A stretch of DNA of 5,651 nucleotides, from NCBI GenBank assembly GCA_031254675.1, contig JAIRTV010000115.1, positions 1 to 5,651 of the forward strand, given 5' to 3'. The position numbers and the translations under genes were made by a program. This document shows positions 1 to 5,651 of the stretch, in pieces. Source of the DNA: Planctomycetaceae bacterium (GTDB taxonomy: Bacteria; Planctomycetota; Planctomycetia; Pirellulales; Thermoguttaceae). The notes beneath the pieces are model-generated. The model made no database searches and was not told where the DNA came from. It saw only the letters and a program-made list of their open reading frames with translations. The first letter of the stretch is position 1. Every line of letters begins with the position of its first letter.

Positions 1-2
1 CT

Positions 3-1217
3 TCTCACCGCGGGCGGCGGGCGGCTCTCGGTAATAATGCGATCCGATATGGAGATGAAACCAACCGATGTGATGCGGTAACATTTCCAAATTGGCATCC
101 GTCGTTTCATGACTGGCGACAAGCGTTTACGTTAGTGGAACTTCTTGTGGTGATTGCGATTATTGGAGTGTTAATTGCGTTACTGTTACCTGCTGTTCAG
201 GCAGCAAGAGAAGCCGCAAGACGTGCACAATGTAGTAACAATTTAAAACAAATTGGAATTGCGATTCACAATTTCCACGATACCCGAAACGGTTTGCCGC
301 CGAACACTGTTTATGATGCTCATCGTTGTACAGCATGGGGATTACTTTATCCTTTCATTGAACAACCAGCGTTATATGAAAAAGTTGTTGGACCATATCA
401 AACAACTTCAGCTTGTTTTACAACAACAAATCTTTGGTGGAATTGGGTTGGTCTTGAAGGGCAAAAAGGATTCGGTTCGGTTTCAACCTATTTTTGTCCC
501 ACGCGGCGAAGTGGTACCTACACATACCCCAAGCCAGGTGTTACAGCAACCGCTAATTCTGGTGATACGGGTCCAAATGCAGCGGGACCACAAGGTGATT
601 ACGGATTGGTTTTTGCAACACTTGATACATATAATTGGTTTCAACAAAATGTGATTACTTCACCCAGTATGAATATAAATTTACATCGCGGACCATTTCG
701 CATTGCGATTGCTCATAATTTTCAGGCTGGTATGTGGAGTTGGGAACCGCGTGATAATTTTGCATCCATTACAGATGGTTTGAGTAACCAATTTTTTATT
801 GGCGAAAAACATATCCCGTTCAATAAAGTCGGTGTTTGTTCCGAAAGTGATGCTACAAATGATGATATGTTGGGACTGGCTGATTGCAGTTTATTACAAA
901 CCGGAGTACACCGTTCGCCATCGGTAGGACGTTCTTTGGTTTATTATGAAGCAGCTTCGGTTGCTGGTACTCCTATTTCGGTTGGCGTTACGGAAATAGC
1001 ATTGTGCCGTGCTGGTGATTTTGCCGAACCGCGTCCTGGAGCGCGTTACGCTTTTGATAGTCCGCTACGTGCGATTACATTCGGAAGTTATCACCCTGGC
1101 GTTTGTCAATTTGTTTTGGGTGATGGAACTGTTAAGGCAGTTGCTGTAACAACACCTACTTCAATTTTACGAAGATTTTCCGTCAGAGATGATGGCGAAT
1201 CTGCTTCATTACCCTAA
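3..1217 (+). CDS. DUF1559 pseudopilin-like protein with type IV prepilin-type N-terminus (5' end outside window)
   Basis: This is a DUF1559 family protein of the planctomycete pseudopilin-like type. The frame is open from base 3 with no ATG, GTG or TTG before the GTG at 135. That GTG lies inside the conserved prepilin segment (FTLVELLVV), so it is not the start and the gene begins left of the window. The prepilin segment spans 126-200: a hydrophobic helix, then PAVQAAREAARRAQCSNNLKQIG, the family hallmark. The C-terminus carries the H-X9-DG motif (His codon 1092, Asp-Gly codons 1122-1127), followed by SVRDDGE. About 404 residues are visible, and the part after the motif start has normal family length. 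By family knowledge such proteins are inner-membrane anchored and thought to be handled by a type II secretion or pilus-like system; the exact role is unknown. Oddities are a visible 41-residue extension before the helix and Ala instead of the usual Gly before FTLVE. It is followed after 27 bases by a lipoprotein gene. Confidence 0.93.
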   Translation, partial: SHRGRRAALGNNAIRYGDETNRCDAVTFPNWHPSFHDWRQAFTLVELLVVIAIIGVLIALLLPAVQAAREAARRAQCSNNLKQIGIAIHNFHDTRNGLPPNTVYDAHRCTAWGLLYPFIEQPALYEKVVGPYQTTSACFTTTNLWWNWVGLEGQKGFGSVSTYFCPTRRSGTYTYPKPGVTATANSGDTGPNAAGPQGDYGLVFATLDTYNWFQQNVITSPSMNINLHRGPFRIAIAHNFQAGMWSWEPRDNFASITDGLSNQFFIGEKHIPFNKVGVCSESDATNDDMLGLADCSLLQTGVHRSPSVGRSLVYYEAASVAGTPISVGVTEIALCRAGDFAEPRPGARYAFDSPLRAITFGSYHPGVCQFVLGDGTVKAVAVTTPTSILRRFSVRDDGESASLP

Positions 1218-1244
1218 ACCTCCAATATCAATTACTAACAAACC

Positions 1245-1717
1245 ATGAAACGATATTTATTACTATTATTCATAATGATTGGTTTCACACTGTTTTTTAT
1301 AACAGGTTGTAATGACAAACAACAATAACCGGTAAAGTAACATTTTCAGATGGAAAACCGCTTCAATATGGAACGATTTATTTTGCATCGGAAACTTATT
1401 TGGCGCGCGCTGTTCTTCGAAATGATGGAACTTACGATGTCGGATCACTTGGTAAAAAAGATGGTCTCCCTTCGGGAACATATAAAGTCTATATTGTTGG
1501 TGCAATTACAGAAGATGAACCGATTCCTGTTACCGTTTCAGCAGCACCTGCTGTCGGTGATGACAATACGTCAACAACATCAACAATAAACTATATTGAC
1601 TCAATGAAATCATTAATCGACACCAAGTTTACGAAACCAGAAACAACACCACTGGAAATTACTATTCCCGGTACAAAAACATTTGATTTTTTCGTTGAAC
1701 CACCCACAAAAAAATAA
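1245..1717 (+). pseudogene. Frameshifted lipoprotein with carboxypeptidase-regulatory-like (Ig-fold) domain
   Basis: The ATG at 1245 opens a 27-residue peptide, MKRYLLLLFIMIGFTLFFIT then GCNDKQQ, which is a textbook lipoprotein signal with lipobox ITGC. It then hits TAA at 1326-1328. The -1 frame, open from 1316, continues the protein exactly where expected: from 1325 it reads ITGKVTFSDGKPLQYGTIYF, then GTYDVGSL, then LPSGTYKVYIVGA, and ends TFDFFVEPPTKK. This is the usual body of the small planctomycete lipoproteins found next to DUF1559 genes. Joined, the product would be about 157 residues, a normal size. Losing one base, for example the G of a GTA codon in an ancestral CAA-GTA-ACC, would explain the break. 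The downstream frame has no good start of its own; its first candidate is a TTG at 1400, inside the domain. The body otherwise shows no decay, so the break is either recent or an assembly error. If intact, it would be an outer-surface lipoprotein of unknown role, cotranscribed with the upstream gene. Confidence 0.8.
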
Positions 1718-1778
1718 AATAATCGATCAGTAGAATTTTCAGTTGAAATGCCCAAACGATGAATAATCAAAAGGTGGG

Positions 1779-1799
1779 CAATGTTTCGCCGAAACATTG
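1779..1799. repeat. Left long hairpin of the composite element
   Basis: The stem CAATGTTTC (1779-1787) pairs perfectly with GAAACATTG (1791-1799) around a 3-base loop GCC. It is the left counterpart of the hairpin at 1862-1884. The two differ at several stem positions, but both arms change together so pairing is kept. Confidence 0.85.
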
Positions 1800-1800
1800 T

Positions 1801-1816
1801 GTCGGCGATAGCCGAC
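1801..1816. repeat. Left short hairpin of the composite element
   Basis: The stem GTCGGC (1801-1806) pairs perfectly with GCCGAC (1811-1816) around the loop GATA. It follows the left long hairpin after one base. Its partner in the right half is the weaker stem at 1838-1853. Confidence 0.75.
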
Positions 1817-1837
1817 TTGACCCTGTGTTCGGACGGA

Positions 1838-1853
1838 AATCGGAAAACCGACT
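1838..1853 (-). repeat. Right short hairpin of the composite element
   Basis: Read on the minus strand, AGTCGG and CCGATT flank a TTTT loop. They form six pairs if one G-U wobble is allowed. On the plus strand the same position is an A-C mismatch, so only the inner four pairs (1840-1843 with 1848-1851) are continuous. It corresponds to the 1801-1816 hairpin in the left half. Confidence 0.55.
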
Positions 1854-1861
1854 CAACTGTT

Positions 1862-1884
1862 GCGACCTTTCGGCGAAAGGTCGC
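1862..1884. repeat. Right long hairpin of the composite element
   Basis: The stem GCGACCTTTC (1862-1871) pairs perfectly with GAAAGGTCGC (1875-1884) around the loop GGC. It is the inverted counterpart of 1779-1799. The loop-proximal TTTC and GAAA are shared, while the outer stem bases differ in a paired way. It could also affect RNA 3' ends of the upstream lipoprotein unit, but no U tract follows. Confidence 0.85.
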
Positions 1885-1902
1885 CCACCTTGGCGTAATC
1901 AA

Positions 1903-2166
1903 TTTTTAACGAAAATTCCACTGATATATTACAAAATAAACATAATCATTTACGTATATTATTTTTCTCGAACGATGATTGAGATTGATTATTTGATTTA
2001 GCATGATTTTTTGTTGTAATATATGAATTGTTTCAAATAATTATAACATTCAATAAATCACTCTTAATCATAGTTCGGACAAAAAATTAGCGTGAATTAT
2101 TACGAAAATGAAACATCGTGTTTCCAAACATTTTCCATTCCCTTTTTATTTCAATTTTTGATTACC
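1903..2166 (+). promoter_or_regulatory. AT-rich leader upstream of the GH106 gene, with a possible sigma-70-like promoter at 1993-2022
   Basis: This 264-base stretch is very AT-rich and holds no convincing gene. A plausible promoter is TTGATT (1993-1998), 18 bases, then TAATAT (2017-2022), which would leave a leader of roughly 140 bases. It is only a consensus resemblance in AT-rich DNA, where chance matches are common. An 11-base perfect inverted repeat, ATATATTACAA (1924-1934) and TTGTAATATAT (2014-2024), brackets this region, and its right arm overlaps the proposed -10 box. There is no Shine-Dalgarno sequence before the ATG at 2167; the preceding bases are T-rich. Confidence 0.3.
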
Positions 2167-5133
2167 ATGAAAAAAATGAGTATTGCTGTTGCGTTCTTTT
2201 TGATCGCATTTTTTGCCCTGTTCATTTCGGTTGGTTACTCCGCCGAAAATGAAACATTAACCGCATCGGAATTTGTCAATGTTCCCGATGACGCCAAGCC
2301 TTGGGTTTACTATTGGTGGCTCAAAGGAAATGTTACAAAAGAACAAATCACGCACGACCTTGAAGAAATGCAACAAAAAGGAATCGGCGGAATTTTGCTC
2401 TTCGATTCGCGTGGTTATTACGACGACTTCGACTCCAAAGATCATGTGCCGGTTCCGCTCAAAATTAAGTACGAATTTATGAGTCCCGAATGGCGCGAAA
2501 TGGTTAAGCATACCATCCGCGAAGCCGCACGATGTAACATTAAAGTCAGTGTCAATATCGCCAATACCGGCGGACATCTACGCGGCGTCTGGGATATGAA
2601 AGAAGATGGTCCCAAAGAATTGATCTGGTCTGTTTATCCCGTAACTCGTTCAGAAAATAGCAATAACAATAAAATCGAACTAAAATTACCATTACCGGAC
2701 GACAAAAATTATTATCACGATATTGCGGTTTTAGGAGTTCGATTAACGTTGCAAAAGTCAGGTACGTTTCAAAAAATTTCTCCAATCAATGAGACTTCGC
2801 CGGTTGTTTCGGAAACTATCGATTTGAGTAACAATGTGAAAAATCATCAACTGGAATGGAATGTTCCCGATGGCAATTGGTATGTTCTTCGTTTTGGTTA
2901 CGAAGTGGTTGGCGATTTCGGAAGCGTTGATATTCTCAACGCCGAAGCGTGTACCAAATATTTTCATCTTATCGGTTCCGAACTGATTAAAGATGCCGGC
3001 GAACATGCAGGAAAAACACTCACCCATTTTTATAACGTTAGTTGGGAAGGAAGTGCGCCAAACTGGACAACAAGTTTCGAAAATATTTTCAAAACACAAA
3101 ACGGTTACGATATTCGACGTTATTTGCCGGTTTTGGCGGGAATGATTGTTGAAAACGAAGAAATTTCAAAACGATTTTTGCATGATTATTACAAAACGAT
3201 TTCTTATTGTTTTCTTAAAAATTGCTACGAAAACATTGGAAAACTCTGTCACGAAAACGGAATCATTTGGCATTCCGAAAACGGCGGTCCTTGGAATCGG
3301 CAACAACCAATGTTTCGCGAAGCCGATATGCTTTCGTTTTTTGGTAAAAATGATTTTGCTCAAGGCGAATTTTGGGTGAATGAAACGAACTATAATACGC
3401 GGTCGAATATGCGTTACGTTGCGATGGCGTCGCATATTTACGGTCAAAAAGAAGTTGCGGTGGAAGCTTTTACGCACATGGTTAGGCATTGGACAATGTA
3501 TCCCGCACGGCTAAAACCCGCCGCCGACATCAATTTCATCGACGGCGCCAACAAATTTATTTGGCATACTTTTACGGCGTCGCCGCCGGAACTTGGCAAA
3601 CCAGGTTACGAATATTTTGCCGGAACACATATTAACACCAATGTAACATGGTGGAATAGTGTTACGCCGTTTATGAATTATCTCGGACGTTGCCAATATT
3701 TATTACGAAAAGGACTTTTCACGGCGGATGCTTGTGTTTATGTCAGCGATAAAAATCACACCAATTGGGGACGCGGCGAAAAATGGAATACCGATTCCGC
3801 ATTGGTTTTACCCGTAGGCTACACTTATGATTTACTCGATACGGAAATTCTCGTTCATCGGCTTACATGTCAGGATGGAAAATTGGTTTTGCCAAACGGA
3901 ATGAGTTACCGTTTTTTGGTGCTGGATCCGCTTGAAGAAACACTTCCTGTCGAAGCGCTGAAAAAAATCGTTCAATTAACATCAGAAGGTGCAACAATTA
4001 TTCTTGGGAAAAAACGAACCACACGAACCGCCGGTCTGAAAAATTATCCGTCTTGCGATCAAGAAATTACTGATCTGGCGAATCAACTTTGGGGAACAAA
4101 TAATAATGAAAAATCATTCAAACATTCCCTTGGACAAGGAACTGTTTTTTACGGAATTTCATTACAACAATTTCTTCAAGAACAACAAATCCTTCCTGAT
4201 TTTTCCGGTTCTTTTGAATATCATCACCGGAAATTGAAAGATAAGGACATCTATTTTGTTTTCGGTAACGGAAATATAGATTGCCTTTTCCGTGTTGCGA
4301 ACCGGCAGCCGAAATTATGGGATTCTGTTACGGGAAAGATTACAGCTCCGCTTGCGTATTCCTTTACGCAAGACGGACGAACTAAAGTTACGATTAATCT
4401 TTCTACGTTTGGTTCTGTGTTTGTCGTGTTCGATGGAACGCCTGATGAAAATCGTATCACGGAGATTGTCGGTACTCAAAATGGTTTGGAGGTCAACGAA
4501 CAATCAACATGGACACAATGGAAAAGTGGTTCCTATCGTTTGACAACAGCTTCGGGAAAGCAAACGGAATGGGTTGCCGATCTTCCTCCTGAAATTAAAT
4601 TACAAAAATCATGGGAAGTCTATTTTGATCCGGCGTGGGGAAAACAGGAAAAAGTCATTTTTGATCAATTAACGCTCTGGAACGAACATCCCGATCCGGC
4701 AATTCGATATTATTCCGGTACGGCAATTTATCGGAACACTTTTTCGCTTAACGAAACACAAATCGGCATTCCGACACGTCTTTCTCTTGGAGCTGCTCAT
4801 CATCTTGCCAACGTGAAATTGAACGGCAAGGAGTTGGGAATTATCTGGACGGCTCCGCGTTTTCTTGATATTTCTTCTGTGTGTCGGTTGGGTGAAAACG
4901 AGTTGGAGATCGAAGTTACGAATTGTTGGGCAAACCGTTTAATCGGCGACGCCGGACTTCCGCCAGAAAAACGCTTAACCCAAACAAACCTTTATCTTAT
5001 TCCTGAACGAAAAACCGATGAACGAACTTACAAAACGTATCAAGGTTTTTCCGCAAAGGATTCGCTTCTTCAGTCGGGATTACTTGGTCCCGTACTGATT
5101 GAGTTTGGCAAAACGCAAAAATTGTCTCAATAA
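2167..5133 (+). CDS. Secreted glycoside hydrolase, GH106-type (alpha-L-rhamnosidase-like)
   Basis: This 988-residue protein resembles family GH106, whose characterised members remove alpha-linked L-rhamnose from plant polysaccharides such as pectic rhamnogalacturonans. Residues 1-26 form a signal peptide (MKKM, hydrophobic core, YSA before ENE), so it is exported. The N-terminal catalytic-barrel signature is PWVYYWWLKGNVTKEQITHD at 45-64, then GIGGILLFD. A beta-rich insertion ends near PDGNWYVLRFGYEVVG at 234-249. Conserved acidic spots are HSENGG (Glu371), GEFW (Glu401) and VAVEAFT (Glu433); I take these as active-site candidates but cannot assign acid and base. A Rossmann-like segment lies near 584-615. 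A jelly-roll sugar-binding domain starts near Trp816 and carries the NCWANRLIGD motif at 919-928. Length is usual for the family. The ATG at 2167 is chosen because it places the signal peptide at the N-terminus; the frame opens earlier (GTG at 2092), but that extension would bury the signal. The exact substrate is not determinable. Confidence 0.88.
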   Translation: MKKMSIAVAFFLIAFFALFISVGYSAENETLTASEFVNVPDDAKPWVYYWWLKGNVTKEQITHDLEEMQQKGIGGILLFDSRGYYDDFDSKDHVPVPLKIKYEFMSPEWREMVKHTIREAARCNIKVSVNIANTGGHLRGVWDMKEDGPKELIWSVYPVTRSENSNNNKIELKLPLPDDKNYYHDIAVLGVRLTLQKSGTFQKISPINETSPVVSETIDLSNNVKNHQLEWNVPDGNWYVLRFGYEVVGDFGSVDILNAEACTKYFHLIGSELIKDAGEHAGKTLTHFYNVSWEGSAPNWTTSFENIFKTQNGYDIRRYLPVLAGMIVENEEISKRFLHDYYKTISYCFLKNCYENIGKLCHENGIIWHSENGGPWNRQQPMFREADMLSFFGKNDFAQGEFWVNETNYNTRSNMRYVAMASHIYGQKEVAVEAFTHMVRHWTMYPARLKPAADINFIDGANKFIWHTFTASPPELGKPGYEYFAGTHINTNVTWWNSVTPFMNYLGRCQYLLRKGLFTADACVYVSDKNHTNWGRGEKWNTDSALVLPVGYTYDLLDTEILVHRLTCQDGKLVLPNGMSYRFLVLDPLEETLPVEALKKIVQLTSEGATIILGKKRTTRTAGLKNYPSCDQEITDLANQLWGTNNNEKSFKHSLGQGTVFYGISLQQFLQEQQILPDFSGSFEYHHRKLKDKDIYFVFGNGNIDCLFRVANRQPKLWDSVTGKITAPLAYSFTQDGRTKVTINLSTFGSVFVVFDGTPDENRITEIVGTQNGLEVNEQSTWTQWKSGSYRLTTASGKQTEWVADLPPEIKLQKSWEVYFDPAWGKQEKVIFDQLTLWNEHPDPAIRYYSGTAIYRNTFSLNETQIGIPTRLSLGAAHHLANVKLNGKELGIIWTAPRFLDISSVCRLGENELEIEVTNCWANRLIGDAGLPPEKRLTQTNLYLIPERKTDERTYKTYQGFSAKDSLLQSGLLGPVLIEFGKTQKLSQ

Positions 5134-5144
5134 TTTAATCATTA

Positions 5145-5181
5145 CAATAACGACTGCCGGAAGTGCATTGAGTTGTCATTG
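5145..5181. terminator. Imperfect hairpin between convergent genes, possible bidirectional terminator
   Basis: CAATAACGAC (5145-5154) can pair with GTTGTCATTG (5172-5181) in nine of ten positions, counting one G-T wobble and with one A-C mismatch, around a 17-base loop. It sits in the middle of the 53-base gap between the stops of two convergent genes, where a shared terminator is expected. There is no T run on either side, so position is the main support. Confidence 0.3.
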
Positions 5182-5186
5182 ACGAT

Positions 5187-5651
5187 TTATTGATCGGCGA
5201 AACCAAAATAATCGGGACTTCCGGCAGCAACGAAACCTTGACTTATTCCTGAAACATTCGGACTTACCCAAAAAGCATAAAGATGACCTTTGCTCAGAAA
5301 AAACCGAAACCGAACCGGTTTTCCAATGAGTGATGTGAGATCGGCTGAACCATTCCATTTGAGAGGTTGTTTGACGAAATTACCTTTAATCGTAACACAG
5401 CGATCTTTTCCGAATGCCGGAATTGTTTGACTGTTTTCGTCCAGAATTTCAACGGTAAGTTCTCCGCCTTGCGTGTCAACATTAACGAACGGAAATTTTC
5501 CATCGAAAATAACAGAACGTGTTGTTAACACGCCGGGTTGTTCTGTTGTGGACATGGATGCGAAACCGTCCCGCCGAAGAACCGCAACTCCAACCGCTCC
5601 GCCGGAATAAATATCGTAACCACGTTTAGGGCTTTCACCAGACCAAGCTCC
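5187..5651 (-). CDS. C-terminal part of a secreted planctomycete protein, probably glycosyl-hydrolase-like (5' end outside window)
   Basis: Only the last 154 residues are visible. The frame is open to the right edge, reading GAWSGESPKRGYDIYSGGAV then GVAVLRRDGFASM. It continues with GVLTTRSVIFDGKFPFVNVD, GGELTVEILDE, PVRFRFFLSKGHLYAFWVSP and GFVAAGSPDYFG before the TAA at 5187-5189. The internal Met at 5553-5555 is not the start, since the conserved sequence runs through it. From memory, this is the all-beta C-terminal region of large exported proteins in Planctomycetota and Verrucomicrobiota, often labelled glycosyl-hydrolase-like, with a beta-propeller N-terminal part that would lie outside the window. 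The name rests on that recollection and no catalytic residues are visible. It is convergent with the GH106 gene, 53 bases away. The shared theme of exported carbohydrate-active proteins suggests a saccharide-use neighbourhood, but opposite strands rule out a common operon. Confidence 0.75.
   Translation of the reverse strand, partial: GAWSGESPKRGYDIYSGGAVGVAVLRRDGFASMSTTEQPGVLTTRSVIFDGKFPFVNVDTQGGELTVEILDENSQTIPAFGKDRCVTIKGNFVKQPLKWNGSADLTSLIGKPVRFRFFLSKGHLYAFWVSPNVSGISQGFVAAGSPDYFGFADQ

Larger units (their letters stand above)
1771..1891. repeat. Composite palindromic element: two inverted two-hairpin units (REP/BIME-like or MITE-like)
   Basis: A 121-base block has perfect 9-base inverted ends, AAGGTGGGC at 1771-1779 and GCCCACCTT at 1883-1891. 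Read inward from each end, both halves show the same plan: AAGGTGGGC, then a long stem closing on TTTCGCCGAAA, then a second short stem built on GTCGG and CCGA. The halves are therefore diverged copies in inverted orientation around a centre at roughly 1817-1837. A 7-base direct repeat TAATCAA lies at 1764-1770, touching the left end, and at 1896-1902, four bases beyond the right end. It could be a target-site duplication but is AT-rich and short. A GTGG-like motif before a hairpin resembles REP sequences mobilised by RAYT-type transposases; the terminal repeats and possible duplication fit a MITE instead. No transposase lies in the window. The open frames crossing this block look like by-products of the palindromes, not genes. 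Confidence 0.75.

Noticed and set aside
49..81. Short upstream open frame MEMKPTDVMR
   Set aside because: It lies inside the open DUF1559 frame, is only ten codons long, and has no clear ribosome binding site or known counterpart.
1318..1328. Programmed -1 frameshift signal
   Set aside because: The bases do not form an X-XXY-YYZ slippery site in the reading frame, and I saw no strong downstream stem that would stimulate a shift.
1400..1717. Independent 105-residue gene starting at TTG 1400
   Set aside because: The conserved domain begins about 25 codons earlier in the same frame and lines up with the upstream lipoprotein signal, so this is the second half of a frameshifted gene.
1771..1891. 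CRISPR array or riboswitch
   Set aside because: There are only two inverted copies, not regularly spaced direct repeats, and no known riboswitch core is visible; the outer ends are inverted repeats typical of mobile or REP-type DNA.
1759..2001. 80-residue plus-strand open frame (and a 103-residue minus-strand one at 1591-1902) crossing the intergenic region
   Set aside because: Most of the first frame is translated hairpin repeat; the minus-strand one runs into the lipoprotein gene. Neither has a protein-like composition or a ribosome binding site.
2092..2166. GTG at 2092 as the start of the GH106 protein
   Set aside because: It would add 25 residues before a well-formed signal peptide; the ATG at 2167 fits better.
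2257..4543. Several antisense and alternate-frame open frames of 60-113 residues inside the GH106 gene
   Set aside because: They are shadows of the long coding frame with low-complexity or unfamiliar translations.

Overview
The window looks like a piece of a moderately AT-rich planctomycete genome. The strongest sign is a DUF1559-type pseudopilin-like protein: it has the FTLVELLVVIAIIGVLIALL start, the AAREAARR and CSNNLKQ signature, and a C-terminal H-X9-DG motif. This family is hugely expanded in Planctomycetota. It is followed at once by a small lipoprotein of the kind that often accompanies it. Assignment to the phylum is firm. Anything finer, such as a gut-associated or Pirellulales-like lineage, would be a guess. 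The genes lack clear Shine-Dalgarno sequences.

Layout: (1) 3-1217 (+), a DUF1559 protein whose frame is open to the left window edge, so its true start lies outside. (2) 1245-1717 (+), a lipoprotein gene with a carboxypeptidase-regulatory-like domain, 27 bases downstream and probably in the same transcription unit. It is split by a -1 frameshift at about 1325 and is called a pseudogene or sequencing-error candidate. (3) 1718-2166, a 449-base noncoding interval. Its left half carries a 121-base composite palindrome (1771-1891) made of two inverted, diverged copies of a two-hairpin unit, bounded by perfect 9-base inverted ends. Its right half is an AT-rich leader with a possible promoter. (4) 2167-5133 (+), a complete secreted glycoside hydrolase of family GH106 type (alpha-L-rhamnosidase-like). 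(5) 5187-5651 (-), the C-terminal 154 residues of a convergent gene for a planctomycete-type secreted protein, probably glycosyl-hydrolase-like, running off the right edge.

The left pair encodes a predicted cell-surface or secretion-linked pseudopilin and its lipoprotein partner. The right pair encodes exported carbohydrate-active or carbohydrate-associated proteins, which suggests plant or algal polysaccharide use. Nothing seen links the two halves functionally. The most unusual structure is the hairpin element between them, whose stems show compensatory changes between the two copies. No tRNA, rRNA, CRISPR array or transposase gene was seen.
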